64,000 nt of DNA from Megaustenia siamemsis. Taxonomy: Eukaryota > Mollusca > Gastropoda > Stylommatophora > Ariophantidae. Location of the stretch: assembly GCA_032433765.1 (NCBI GenBank), contig JAVIAB010000156.1:88245150-88309149 (forward strand), in the 5' to 3' direction. Every line of letters begins with the position of its first letter. Positions within the stretch are counted from its first letter, which is position 1. The notes beneath the pieces were generated by a model that was not told the origin of the DNA, did no database searches, and saw only the letters and a program-made list of their open reading frames with translations. Positions 37,047-48,235 of this stretch are shown piece by piece. Made by a program: the position numbers and the translations under genes.

Positions 37047-37468
37047 GCTTCTTATGTGATTATCAAAATATTGCTTCTTATATGATTACCAAAATATTGC
37101 TTGTTATGTAAGTGATTATCAAGATATGTCTTGTTATGTTAACAATCATCAAGATTTGACTTGTTATATTAACAGTCGTCAAGATTAACTTGTTATGTTA
37201 ACAGTCATCAAGATTTGACTTGTTATGTTAACAGTTATCAAAATTTGACTTGTTATGTTAACAGTTATCAAAATTTGACTTGTTATGTTAACAGTCATCA
37301 AAATTTGACTTTTTATGTTAACAGTCATCAAGATTTGACTTGTTATGTTAACAGTTATCAAAATTTGACTTGTTATGTTAACAGTCATCAGGATTTGACT
37401 TGTTATGTTAACAGTCATGAAAATTTGACTTGTTATGTTAACAGTAATCAAAATTTGACTTGTTATGT
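37047..37468. repeat. 26-bp array remainder passing into a 30-bp array
   Basis: After the LINE the 26-bp units continue to about 37105 and then give way to a related 30-bp unit with TGTTAACAGTCATCAAAATT and TGACTTGTTA (about 12 copies). The shared CTTGTTATGT and ATCAAAAT suggest the second evolved from the first. Confidence 0.9.
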
Positions 37469-37802
37469 TAAATAACCATATGAAACAACCTGGCTGCTAT
37501 GAAGATACTCAGCCGCTATCATTCCATTCTCCACTCTGATCCCACTACTTGTTTACTTTTTATTGATCCCCCTATGATCACCTTCAAACGCGACATGAAT
37601 TTGGGAAATATTCTGGTTAGGAGCCATCTCACCCACTCTGACCATCAACACTTGGGTATGGCCCCTTGTGGTCATAACTGTATCACCTGCGCCTATCTGC
37701 TCGACACTAACTCTGTCATATTTCCTAACGGACGGTTCCAGATTAAGCATGGCTTCACTTGTGTGCCCCGAAACATCATTTATGCCATCATATGCCAACA
37801 AT

Positions 37803-38056
37803 TTATGCCATCATATGTCAAACAAGACAATGCAATTTTGGGGCCATGTTAAAAGACACAACAGCCAACTAAAAGTAATCCTGGAGGGGAAAATACAAGG
37901 TAAAAGAGGCAGAGGCAGACCAAGACTAACATGGATGAGTAACATCAAAAGATGGACAAATCAGCCTATGACAACCTGCACCATCAAAGCAAGAGACAGA
38001 GCAGAATGGCGTTCCATGGTAGCGAACCTTCATTGCAGAGATGGCACTTGATGATG
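37803..38056 (+). mobile_element. RTE-like LINE 3' end inserted in Penelope copy 3
   Basis: It encodes FWGHVKRHNSQLKVILEGKI, then GKRGRGRPRLTWM, then ARDRAEWRSMVANL, and ends in an (ATG)n tail. The flanking duplication is ATGCCAACAAT (37792-37802 and 38057-38067). The first 15 bp of the insert (TTATGCCATCATATG) repeat the Penelope sequence at 37780-37794, pointing to a template jump or slip at the 5' junction. Confidence 0.88.
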
Positions 38057-38712
38057 ATGCCAACAATGCCACATGACTTACATTGGCGACTCTGGTATAC
38101 GTTTAGCGGAAAGATTTTGTGAACATCTTTGAAATGTTCAACAGAATACTGGCACTCCAGTATCTTCCCATTTCAATTCCTCAGACCACAAGAGCAAAGA
38201 TGACATCTACTGGTATTCTCCTTTGCCACTCCAGCGACCATAGCGGGTTTGCTTTGGAGAATTTCCTTATAGTCCAATTTGGTTCGCTAACCCCATGAGG
38301 CATGAATGTATCTCACTCGTACACATAGTCTCCCCATAGTTGCCCTTTCACTATTGCATAATCTTCTCTGCTGCCTATGTTTGGGCACTTTAGTCTATCC
38401 ACTATGCCATGCTATTCATAGCTCTCCTCCACTAGACCCCACTGTGATACTTCAGTGGTCTTCTATATCTCATTTGTCTGTGCTAATTACCTTTCACATG
38501 TTTTTATTGTACCCCACTCTCAGACATCTGATTCTTTCCGCCTTTTGAGTAACTGTTATTCTTCTGTTCTATTCTTTATCCTTTGTGTATGCACATCGAC
38601 CTCAGTGTGTACTCTTCTGGTTATGTTGGCATTATGCGCTCATCTCTACATATATATTATTATCCCTGTATGGGTGTACATATGCATGTATGTGTTCATA
38701 TGTATGGGTGTA

Positions 38713-38713
38713 G

Positions 38714-38777
<64 letters not shown>

Positions 38778-38819
38778 GCACGCACACACACAATTTGTGA
38801 TGTCACAAATTGTGTGTGT
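38713..38819. repeat. (TA)n tract followed by a perfect hairpin
   Basis: A run of about 60 bp of TA is followed by ACACACAATTTGTGA, a 2-nt loop TG, and TCACAAATTGTGTGT. The stem is at least 15 bp with no mismatch. It lies in the 3' untranslated part of Penelope copy 3. Confidence 0.9.
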
Positions 38820-39235
38820 ATACATGTGTGTGTGGGCTCTTAGCTGCTTATAGACATTGTCAGTGTCTTTGTTGTCGAGGTAACCTGGACAGTGATTCCC
38901 CCAACTCACATATTTTTAGAAACATTTTCACATTTTTGACCCTCCGACTAGCAGGGTATAATTATAGCGCATGCCCGCGAATCCTTTTTTTCTCATTCCA
39001 ACCACGGTCCACGACACAGGGAAGAAATTGTTCGTTTCTTATACCAGTTTTGATTATTCTGTTTTGGATGTTATATTACTAGTTAGCTATGTAGGACTAG
39101 TTTTATTTACTTACAGATCTGTGTGTATTGTTTGTTTGTTCCTGCTGAAAGCCTATTGAGCTGAAGTGTCGTTAAAATTTGTGTCCTCTATCAATCACGT
39201 AAAACTTATACCATACGATTTTTCTATTTTTTTCT

Positions 39236-40218
39236 TACATTAATTCTTCCATTATTGTGAAACTTTATAGACTGCTACATTAATTCCTTCATTGCTGTCA
39301 CATTTTACAGCCTGCTACGTTAATTCTTGCATTGCTGTCACATTTTACAGCCTGCTACGTTAATTCCTTCATTGCTTTCACATTTTACAGCCTGCTACAT
39401 TCCTTCATTGCTGTAACATTTTACAGCCTGTTAGACTAATTCTTCCATTGCTGTCACATTTTACAACCTGATAGATTAATTCTTCCATCGTTGTCACATT
39501 TTACAACCTGATAAATTCTTCCATTGCTGTCACATTTTACAGCCTGCTACATTCCTTCATTACTGTCACATTTTACAACCTGATAGATTAATTCTTGCAT
39601 CGTTGTCACACTTTACAGCCTGCTACATTAATTCTTCCATTGCTGTCACACTTTACAGCCTGCTACATTAATTCTTGCATTGCTGTCACACTTTACAGCC
39701 TGCTACATTAATTCTTGCATTGTTGTCACATTTTACAGCCTGCTACATTAATTCTTCCATCATTATCACACTTTACAGCCTGCTACATTAATTCTTGCAT
39801 TGTTGTCACATTTTACAGCCTGCTACATTAATTCTTGCATTGTTGTCACACTTTACAGCCTGCTGCATTAATTCTTGCATTGTTGTCACACTTTACAGCC
39901 TGCTACAATAATTCTTCCATTGCTGTCACACTTTGCTGTCACACTTTACAGCCTGCTACATTAATTCTTGCATTTTTATCACATTTTACAGCCTGCTACA
40001 TTAATTCTTCCATCGTTGTCACACATACAGCCTGCTACATTAATTCTTGCATTGTTATCACACTTTACAGCCTGCTACATTAATTCTTGCATTGTTGTCA
40101 CACTTTACAGCCTGCTACATTAATTCTTGCATTGTTGTCACACTTTACAGCCTGCTACATTAATTCTTGCATTGCTGTCACATTTTACAGCCTGCTACAT
40201 TAATTCTTCCATTGTTTT
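39236..40218. repeat. 40-bp minisatellite, about 24 copies
   Basis: The core is CATTTTACAGCCTGCTACAT followed by TAATTCTTGCATTG(T/C)TGTCA. Some units are shortened by loss of the TTAATT step. No gene is present. Confidence 0.95.
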
Positions 40219-40747
40219 CTTTTTTCCTTTTATGTGGTGTCCTTGATTGTCAAAGAGTTTGGTAAGTACTTTCAGTAAAGAGAAGAAAGAGATATTTATT
40301 CCAATGTGCCTGTGGCTGGTTGATATGTTATTGAAAACTGACTAAGGTAACATTTGTAATACCATTTTGTGTAAATTATGCACATCTGGACAACTCAATG
40401 GTGTGTCTGTTGAGATCTCAAGCATGTTTTCATGAACATCTTTCATCTCAAGGCAATGGAGAACTCATTGCTGTATCAATGGATATCTGAAACATTTTCT
40501 GTGAACATCATTGGTATTTCAGCAGATGTCTCAAACACTTTCTGTAAACAGTTAACATGCAGCATTTACTATCAGCATTTGCTATTAGCATTTACTACCA
40601 GCATTTACTACCAGCATTTACTTTTAGCAAGATGTGCATGTCCAAACAAAAATTGTATTCTACACAAATTTTGTTTCTCTTTTGGAACAATGGAAAAAGC
40701 AGGACAATTGTCATAGCAGAATTTAATTTAACAAATTTGATTCAATA
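40219..40747. other. unique intron sequence with a small CATTTACTACCAG repeat
   Basis: Single-copy DNA. Positions 40560-40625 contain five short AGCATTTACTA-type units. The 94-codon frame across it has no recognisable family. Confidence 0.6.
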
Positions 40748-40759
40748 AGATAACATAAT

Positions 40760-41977
40760 TAGAGAAACATTTGAGAGATGAACAAGCAGGTTTTAGGAAG
40801 AACAGATCATGTGCTGATCAAATAACTACTCTACGTATAATAGTTGAACAAAGTTAAGAACTAAAATCCCCACTTTATATTGGATTCATAGATTACGAAA
40901 AGGCATTTGATAGTTTAGACAGAAGAATGCTTTGGAAGTTGCTGAGTCATTACGGAATCCCCATAAAGTTTATTAACCTGATAAAAACAATGTATGAAGG
41001 AATGAAATGTAGTGTGGTGCATGAAGGACAGCTTACAGAAATATTTGAAATAAGAACAGGAGTAAGGCAGGGATGCCTTCTGTCTCCATTTCTCTTTCTA
41101 CTGGCCATAGATTGGATTATGAAAATAACTCAAAAATAACAGAAATGGGATGCAGTGGTCACTGACCAAACAACTTGATGATTTAGACTTTGCTGATGAC
41201 ATAGCTCTCCTATCACACAGCCATCAACAGATGCAGGATAAAATGAGCATACTTGATGAGAGATCACAACAGCTAGGACTGAAGATTAATAGAGATAAGA
41301 CCAACATTATGAGAATTAATACAGTTGGCAATAATCAAATAAAACTAGGAGAAATACCTCTATTAGATGTACAATCTTACATATATATTTGGCAGTAATA
41401 TAGATAAAGAGGGAGGAACAGAAAATGATACCGAAATAAGGATATCAAAAGCAAGAGGAGCTTTCATTGCACTGGGAAACATATGGAAATCCAAAGAAAT
41501 TAGGTTAAATACAAAAATGAAAATTTTCAACTCAAATGTTAAGGCGGTCCTATTATATGGCTGTGAAACATGGAGAACAACAAAATTGACAATCATGAAG
41601 ATACAGACTTTCATTAATGGATGCTTACGCAGAATAAAAGGATGGAAATGGCAGGAAAAAATCACTAACATAAAATTATGGAAATGTACCAGTCAAACAC
41701 CAGTGGATAAAGAGATACAGCGAAGACGATGGCGCTGGATAGGACACACACTACGGAAGCCAACTGAGAGTATTACACAACAGGCCCTTTTTTGGAATCC
41801 CCAGGGGAAAAGACAAAGAGGAAGACCAAGGAATTCTTGGAGAAGACAGATAGAAGCAGAGATGAAGATGATGGGGAAGACATGGAATGATCTTAAAAGA
41901 ATGGCAAAAGACAGAACGACTTGGAAAGTGTTTGTTGAAGACCTATGCTCCACTGGGAGCTAAAAAGGTAGAAGAAG
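40760..41977 (+). mobile_element. second LINE family, 5'-truncated copy A
   Basis: Reverse transcriptase blocks are seen in order: GFRKNRSCADQITTLR, FIDYEKAFDSLDRRMLWKLL, GVRQGCLLSPFLF and DLDFADDIALLS (41177 on), then the C-terminal YGCETWRTTKLTIMK, then RRRWRWIGHTLRK and GKRQRGRPRNSW. Frames change at least three times, and an early TAA lies near 40857. The tail is (GAA)n. The flanking duplication is AAGATAACATAAT (40747-40759 and 41978-41990). It is clearly a different family from the RTE-like copies at 48893 and 42388. The clade was not established by eye; the sequence is like the RTE-X/CR1-type elements of marine invertebrates. Confidence 0.88.
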
Positions 41978-41987
41978 AAGATAACAT

Positions 41988-42387
41988 AATCGCACCCAAA
42001 TGACATAACTGATCCAATAGAGCAACATAATTACATCCAAATGCGATAACTGATCCAATAGGGCAACATAATTACACCCAAATGGCATAACTGATCCAAT
42101 AGAGCAACATAATTACATCCAAATGCCATAACTGATCCAATAGGGCAACATAATTACACCCAAATGACAACTGATCCAGTAGGGTAACATAATTACACCC
42201 AACTGACATAACATCCAAATAGGGCAGCATAATTACACCCAAATGACATAACTGATCCAATAGAGCAACATAATTACACCCAAATGACATAGCTGATCCA
42301 ATAGGGCAACATAATTGCACTGCACCCAAATGACATAATTGATCCAATAGGGCAACATAATTACACACACATGACATAACATCCAAT
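41988..42387. repeat. 41-bp satellite, left block
   Basis: About ten units with CTGATCCAATAGGGCAACAT and AATTACACCCAAATGACATA. The array is split: it resumes at 45504-45605 after a LINE insertion, and a copied piece of it lies at 44876-45114. Confidence 0.95.
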
Positions 42388-45300
42388 CTATCTATTGATC
42401 TTTTGAGCCGTAGCCGGCCCATAAGGCGTAGACCAAGATACACTTTCTCCTATCTGAATTTTTGTTCTAGCAGTTTTCTTTTAAAGATATTTTATCAGAT
42501 CTCGCCATTTGTCTCTGTTCTGTGCAAGCAGCTCTATCTCATTGAGGGAGCTGAATCCTGCTACTCTTGCCTCTCTCATCAATGTTCTTCTCAGTGTCTC
42601 CCTGGGTCTTCCTCTTTTTCTCTTACCTGTTGTTTCCCATATGAGGGCTTGCTTTGCCATTCGGTTATTATCTCTTCTCATCACATGTCCAACATATGAG
42701 CATCGTCTTTTCTTTATTACTGAAGATATTAGCGGTTGATTGGCGATTTCTCTAATTTCCTCGTTTGTTTTGAATTCGTTCCACGCTATACCAAGTATTT
42801 TCCTTAGACAATTATTTTCGAATGCGTTCAACTTTGTTTCTATATCTTTTGTTGTTTTCCAGCTCTCACACGCATATGTAAGGGTTGATAGTATATTTGA
42901 TTTGAATAGTCTAAGTTTTGTGTTTGTGCTGTTGAGTTTTGATTTCCACAACTTTTCAAGGCTTCTGAAAAACATTGCTGCTTTAGCTATTCTGATTCTA
43001 ATTTCTTTGCTTGTATACCCATCTCGATCAATGTGACTTCCAAGATAGATAAAGTGATCGATCTCTTATACTGGTTTGGTTTCCATGTATACTTTGTCGT
43101 CTGTTGGAATTAAACTTTTCATGATTGATCTCAAGCCCAATTTTGCTGGCTATTGATGATAGTTCATTTGTGTTTTCCTGCATCGTTTTTATCTGACTGC
43201 TGATGAGAACTGTGTCATCAGCAAAGTCGAGGTCCTCCAAACGGTCTCCTTGTATCCATTCGATGCCTTTATTACCAGTGCAGCATTTCTTCATTATGAA
43301 GTCCATAACAATTCCAAATAACAAGGGCGATAAAATACATCCTTGTTTAACCCCAGTTTCTATTGGGAAACATTCGCTCAGTCCTTCCTCTGTTCGAACT
43401 GCACATGTGTAACCATCATACATGTCTTTGATAATATTAATGATTTTTGATGGTAAGCCATATTGCTTCAGAATTTTCCACAAAGAATCTCTATGAATAC
43501 TATCAAATGCTTTTTTGAAGTCGATGAAGTCAAATACAAAAGGTTTTTGCTTTTCGATGTGTTCCTCCAATATAAGTCGTAGAGTGAAAATGTGGTTAAG
43601 GCAGCTTCTCCCTTTTCTAAACCCAGCCTGTTCTTCACGCATTACTGTATCTATTGAATCCTTTATTCTATTTAGGATGATTTTGCAGAATAACTTTGAG
43701 GCAACTGACAAAAGTGTCACGCCTCTCCAGTTGTTACAATCTCTAAGATTGCCCTTTTTTGGAATCTTAACAATGATTCCTTTTTTCCATTTATGAGGCA
43801 TCTTCTCTGTTTTCCAAAAGATGTTGAACATTTTTTGGAGATGTATTAGATTATGGCTATCAATTGCCTTGAGGATCTCGGCTGTTAACTTATCCAATGT
43901 AGTGTGGTGCATGAAGGACAGCTTACAGAAATATTTGAAATAAGAACAGGAGTAAGGCAGGGATGCCTTCTGTCTCCATTTCTCTTTCTACTGGCCATAG
44001 ATTGGATTATGAAAATAACTCAAAAACAACAGAAATGGGATCCAGTGGTCACTGACCAAACAACTTGATGATTTAGACTTTGCTGATGACATAGCTCTCC
44101 TATCACACAGCCATCAACAGATGCAGGATAAAATGAGCATACTTGATGAGAGATCACAACAGCTAGGACTGAAGATTAATAGAGATAAGACCAACATTAT
44201 GAGAATTAATACAGTTGGCAATAATCAAATAAAACTAGGAGAAATACCTCTATTAGATGTACAATCTTACATATATATTTGGCAGTAATATAGATAAAGA
44301 GGGAGGAACAGAAAATGATACCGAAATAAGGATATCAAAAGCAAGAGGAGCTTTCATTGCACTGGGAAACATATGGAAATCCAAAGAAATTAGGTTAAAT
44401 ACAAAAATGAAAATTTTCAACTCAAATGTTAAGGCGGTCCTATTATATGGCTGTGAAACATGGAGAACAACAAAATTGACAATCATGAAGATACAGACTT
44501 TCATTAATGGATGCTTACGCAGAATAAAAGGATGGAAATGGCAGGACAAAATCACTAACATAAAATTATGGAAATGTACCAGTCAAACACCAGTGGATAA
44601 AGAGATACAGCGAAGACGATGGCGCTGGATAGGACACACACTACGGAAGCTAACTGAGAGTATTACACAACAGGCCCTTTTTGGAATCCCCAGGGGAAAA
44701 GACAAAGAGGAAGACCAAGGAATTCTTGGAGAAGACAGATAGAAGCAGAGATGAAGATGATGGGGAAGACATGGAATGATCTTAAAAGAATGGCAAAAGA
44801 CAGAACGACTTGGAAAGTGTTTGTTGAAGACCTATGCTCCACTGGGAGCTAAAAAGGTAGAAGAAGAAGAAGAAGATAACATAATCGCACCCAAATGACA
44901 TAACTGATCCAATAGAGCAACATAATTACATCCAAATGCGATAACTGATCCAATAGGGCAACATAATTACACCCAAATGGCATAACTGATCCAATAGAGC
45001 AACATAATTACATCCAAATGCCATAACTGATCCAATAGGGCAACATAATTACACCCAAATGACAACTGATCCAGTAGGGTAACATAATTACACCCAACTG
45101 ACATAACATCCAAATATCCTCTCCAGCAGCATTGTTATTGGTCATAAGCTTTAAGGTGGTTTCTATTTCGCTCAAGGTGAAGTCATCTAAATTTACATCT
45201 AATTCTGCTGCTGGTGTTTCAGCTTCAAAATCTATTAAACTGTGGGGTAGTGGACGGTTAAGAATTTCTTTGAAGTGTTCCGCCCAACGGGCTTTTATAT

Positions 45301-45503
45301 CTGCGCTTGTTGTTAGCATTAATCCAGATTTGTCTAGAATTGATGTTTCACTGGATGTATAGGTGTTTGTCAGCATCTTTTGTAGAAGTATAAAGAGTTC
45401 TGCTGTCTCCTGTAATAGCATCTGTCTCTGCTTTCTCTGCCAAATTGTCTATATAAGCTCTTGTATCTCTTCTTGCTGAACTTTTCACTTTGCTGAATTT
45501 TTC
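42388..45503 (-). mobile_element. RTE-like LINE copy, split by a later insertion
   Basis: The minus strand matches the full-length element at 48893 from its middle to its 3' end. It carries reverse transcriptase blocks (FIDFKKAFDS, GVKQGCILSPLLF, DLDFADDTVLIS) and the GKRKRGRPRETLRR C-terminal end, and terminates in the CTATCTATTGATC tail. A perfect 14-bp duplication ACATAACATCCAAT (42374-42387 and 45504-45517) shows that it landed in the 41-bp satellite. A 17-bp deletion near 43115, between two TTTTCATGA repeats, breaks the frame after the FADD motif. Positions 43896-45114 are a foreign insert. The 5' end is truncated at the sequence GCAAAGTGAAAAGTTC. Confidence 0.9.
43896..45114 (+). mobile_element. 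copy B: LINE copy A plus its flanking satellite, re-inserted
   Basis: This 1,219-bp segment is nearly identical to 41006-42219, with about four substitutions, one lost T and a 6-bp tail expansion. It includes not only the 3' part of LINE copy A but also that copy's right-hand target duplication and about 230 bp of the adjoining 41-bp satellite. It is flanked by TATCC (43891-43895 and 45115-45119), a 5-bp duplication inside the RTE copy. It therefore came from that genomic place, not from an independent LINE. Read-through transcription and reverse transcription is the simplest route. Confidence 0.9.
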
Positions 45504-45605
45504 ACATAACATCCAATAGGGCAACATAATTACACCCAAATGACATAGCTGATCCATTTAGGGCAACATAATTGCACCCAAATGACATAACTGATCCAAT
45601 ATGGC
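45504..45605. repeat. 41-bp satellite, right block
   Basis: This is the continuation of the array at 41988-42387, separated from it by the RTE insertion. About 2.5 units. Confidence 0.9.
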
Positions 45606-46268
45606 AACAGGGAAAGGTAGAGATTTGATTTTGTGCCGATTTGTGGAATTTTACTTGCTATAAAGTGTTTCATTTGCTTTGAAACTGTCAGAAAATTGAT
45701 TTAGGATCAAAAAGTTGTTTAAAAAGCATTATGTGTTCCTTGTTGTATAAAAATAAGTTGAGTCATATTTACATTTGTTAATACAATGCTATATCTTTAT
45801 TTGATTTAAAAGAAAAACAATTTGATCAAAGTTGTAAGTACCAACATTGCAGCTATCAACCACAAAATATGTAAAGACATACAAGAGAACAAGTAGCAAC
45901 AGTAATGAATAGAGAGTATTCTGGTATAATTGATAAACAACAGAATTTCTTTAATAAAAGTTGCAACACAAATATTCTGGTATAATTTCTATTCTTTGCT
46001 GGCCACCAGTATTGATTTGCTAAATGTTATTTAAACTTTGCTGCATTTTTTTAAGATTTGTAAAAATCTCAAAGTTATAGAGTAAGAAGCATTAATGAGT
46101 TCACTTAGTGAATGATGTCTGCCAATACTTTACCAGAATGATCTGTTTGTGGCTCACCAGCAGGGTGGTAGCTATTCTAAAGTGAATATGTATATTGTGG
46201 ATGCCATCAAACAAATTAGCGATCAGAGTTGGCCGATCCAGTTATGAATTTAGATCATTTTCCTTGTA
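45606..46268. other. unique AT-rich intron sequence
   Basis: No gene, repeat of more than two copies or RNA motif is recognised. Confidence 0.5.
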
Positions 46269-46269
46269 G

Positions 46270-46612
46270 TGCATTTTCTAGAGATGAATTTTCTAGAGAT
46301 GAATTTTCTAGAGATGAATTTTCTAGAGATGAATTTTCTAGAGATGAATTTTCTAGAGATGAATTTTCTAGAGATGAATTTTCTAGAGATGAATTTTCTA
46401 GATGAATTTTCTAGAGATGAATTTTCTAGAGATGAATTTTCTAGAGATGAGTTTTCTAGAGATGAATTTTCTGGAGATGAGTTTTCTAGAGATGAATTTT
46501 CTAGAGATGAATTTTCTGGAGATGAATTTTCTAGAGATGAGTTTTCTGGAGATGAATTTTCTAGAGAGGAGTTTTCTAGAGATGAATTTTCTAGAGATGA
46601 ATTTTCTGGAGA
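46270..46612. repeat. 15-bp minisatellite, about 23 copies
   Basis: The unit is GATGAATTTTCTAGA, with A/G variants (GAGTTTTCTAGA, GAATTTTCTGGA) and one unit shortened by 3 bp. Each unit carries the palindrome TCTAGA. Both open frames (MNFLE and RDEFS repeats) follow from the 15-bp period. Confidence 0.95.
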
Positions 46613-47065
46613 TGATAAAAAGTGAAGGCCGTCAGCTCTTATTTGAATCGATTTTTTCTGAGGCTTGGACCAAATTGATGTTCATTTTTCTAAAAGTGTC
46701 ATCAAACACCTTCTTTATCTTATAACTTCACTCTATAATATCAGTAAACATGGTACAAGTTGTGTATCACTGGAAAGGAAAATATCAACCAATATTTGAG
46801 GAATGTCTTATAACAGAATGTTCACAGGAAGGTCAATGTTCAGATAAAATCATTGTAACTGACATGTTTCCCATGGTTAGATGTGTTGCTATCCCTAAGC
46901 CCTTTAAAGTACATTTGTGTCAATATACAAATTATTGTACATTTTGTCAGTGACTTCAGAATCAGTACAAATGAGATAAATTGATATTATCTTCACAAAT
47001 TATTCTTTGTACAGCGAACTTATCATCAATTTTATAATGCAGAGAATGGCTTGTTCTTTTCTCTG
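46613..47065. other. unique sequence; one unassigned 67-codon frame
   Basis: The frame 46750-46953 (start MVQVVYHWKGKYQPIF, six cysteines) does not resemble a family I know and has no splice or promoter evidence. It is not called as a gene. The remainder is featureless. Confidence 0.4.
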
Positions 47066-47505
47066 AACCGGTTGTATCATTACAGTGACTGCAGCTTGTT
47101 TCACTGGTAATCCATGCTGACTGGAAGCACCGGTTGTATCATCACAGTGACTACAGCTTGTTTCACTGATAGTCCATGCTGACTGGAAGCACCGGTTGTA
47201 TCATCACAGTGACTACAGCTTGTTTCACTGGTAGTCCATGCTGACTGGAAGCACCGGTTGTATCATCACAGTGACTACAGCTTGTTTCACTGGTAGTCCA
47301 TGCTGACTGGAAGCACCGGTTGTATCATCACAGTGACTGCAGCTTGTTTCACTGGTAGTCCATGCTGACTGGAAGCACCGGTTGTATCATCACAGTGACT
47401 GCAGCTTGTTTCACTGGTAGTCCATGCTGACTGGAAGCACCGGTTGTATCATCACAGTGACTACAGCTTGTTTCACTGGTAGTCCATGCTGACTGGAAGC
47501 ACTGG
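47066..47505. repeat. 62-bp satellite, 7 copies
   Basis: Seven almost identical units of about 62 bp contain CACCGGTTGTATCATCACAG and TGGTAGTCCATGCTGACTGG. The main variable site is CTACAG/CTGCAG. Confidence 0.95.
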
Positions 47506-48235
47506 ACAACAACTAGCTCAACCTAAGCTCTGCTTTATCTCTTACTATCTGCTGGACATACCATCACTAAAACTAAAACTGTAATCATAATACCTATAAC
47601 TACCTTAGCCAGTCATAAAACAAGCCTAGCTTATTAAGTTCTGTAATTTTGTATTACTAGCAATTGAAATAGTAAGCATGACCAATATTTGTGAGAAATA
47701 ATGAATTTAAATGGAACAATGGTTATGGTTATTCGAAGGCCCTGTATCATTGCAAACGAATTGAAATCCATAATTGCTCAACCGACCATGCCAGTGGAGT
47801 CATCTGAATTCACATCTCATCAAATATCCAAACAAAGAATGGCAGTTGCAGTCCCCATCCTAGCAAACACAGCACACGTCAAAAGACATAAGGCGTATTA
47901 TAGCACCGACAGTGAATGCATCTGAACTGTCCTTCATCATATGATATCATCATTCATCGTAAGCAATCTGAATATAGAAACACCATTCAGATGAAACATA
48001 CATCTCATGGTGTACACAGAGCACTACTCAGTAGCTCCGGCAGCAAGCCAGAGTTGGAATATGAGGAAACCGCAACAGGGAACACTTTTCATACAGTACC
48101 TCAACTGTTCCCTGTTGCCTGTCCACCATATTGACCCAAATGGAACAAATTATCCACATGAAAAACTCAAAACATGCAGGTGTCAATTTTAAAGTTTTGT
48201 TTGATGATACTTGAACTTATTTGAAGAATTGTCAG
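47506..48235. other. unique sequence with a 13-bp hairpin
   Basis: No recognised gene. GCAACAGGGAACA (48072-48084) and TGTTCCCTGTTGC (48106-48118) form a perfect 13-bp inverted repeat with a 21-nt loop. The short frames at 47701-47925 and 47916-48192 match no family I can name. Confidence 0.6.

Larger units (their letters stand above)
37497..39225 (+). mobile_element. Penelope-like element, copy 3 (RTE inside)
   Basis: It starts within the region between reverse transcriptase and endonuclease (YHSILHSDPTTCLLFIDPP, then GHNCITCAYLLDTNSVIFPN, then FTCVPRNIIYAIICQQ, 37510-37800). After an inserted RTE fragment, the GIY-YIG part resumes at 38068 with CHMTYIGDSG, then HFNSSDHKSKDD, broken by frameshifts. 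The 3' untranslated region holds a 60-bp (TA)n tract and a long hairpin. The terminal GTGTCGTTAAAATTTGTG lies near 39170. No reverse transcriptase core is present. Confidence 0.88.

Noticed and set aside
43028..43912. 294-codon protein on the minus strand as one gene
   Set aside because: Its start lies in the later insert and its end is out of frame after a 17-bp deletion; it is a chimera made of two elements.
46750..46953. Small cysteine-containing protein of 67 residues
   Set aside because: Short frame in intron DNA, no family resemblance, no signal peptide or splice support.
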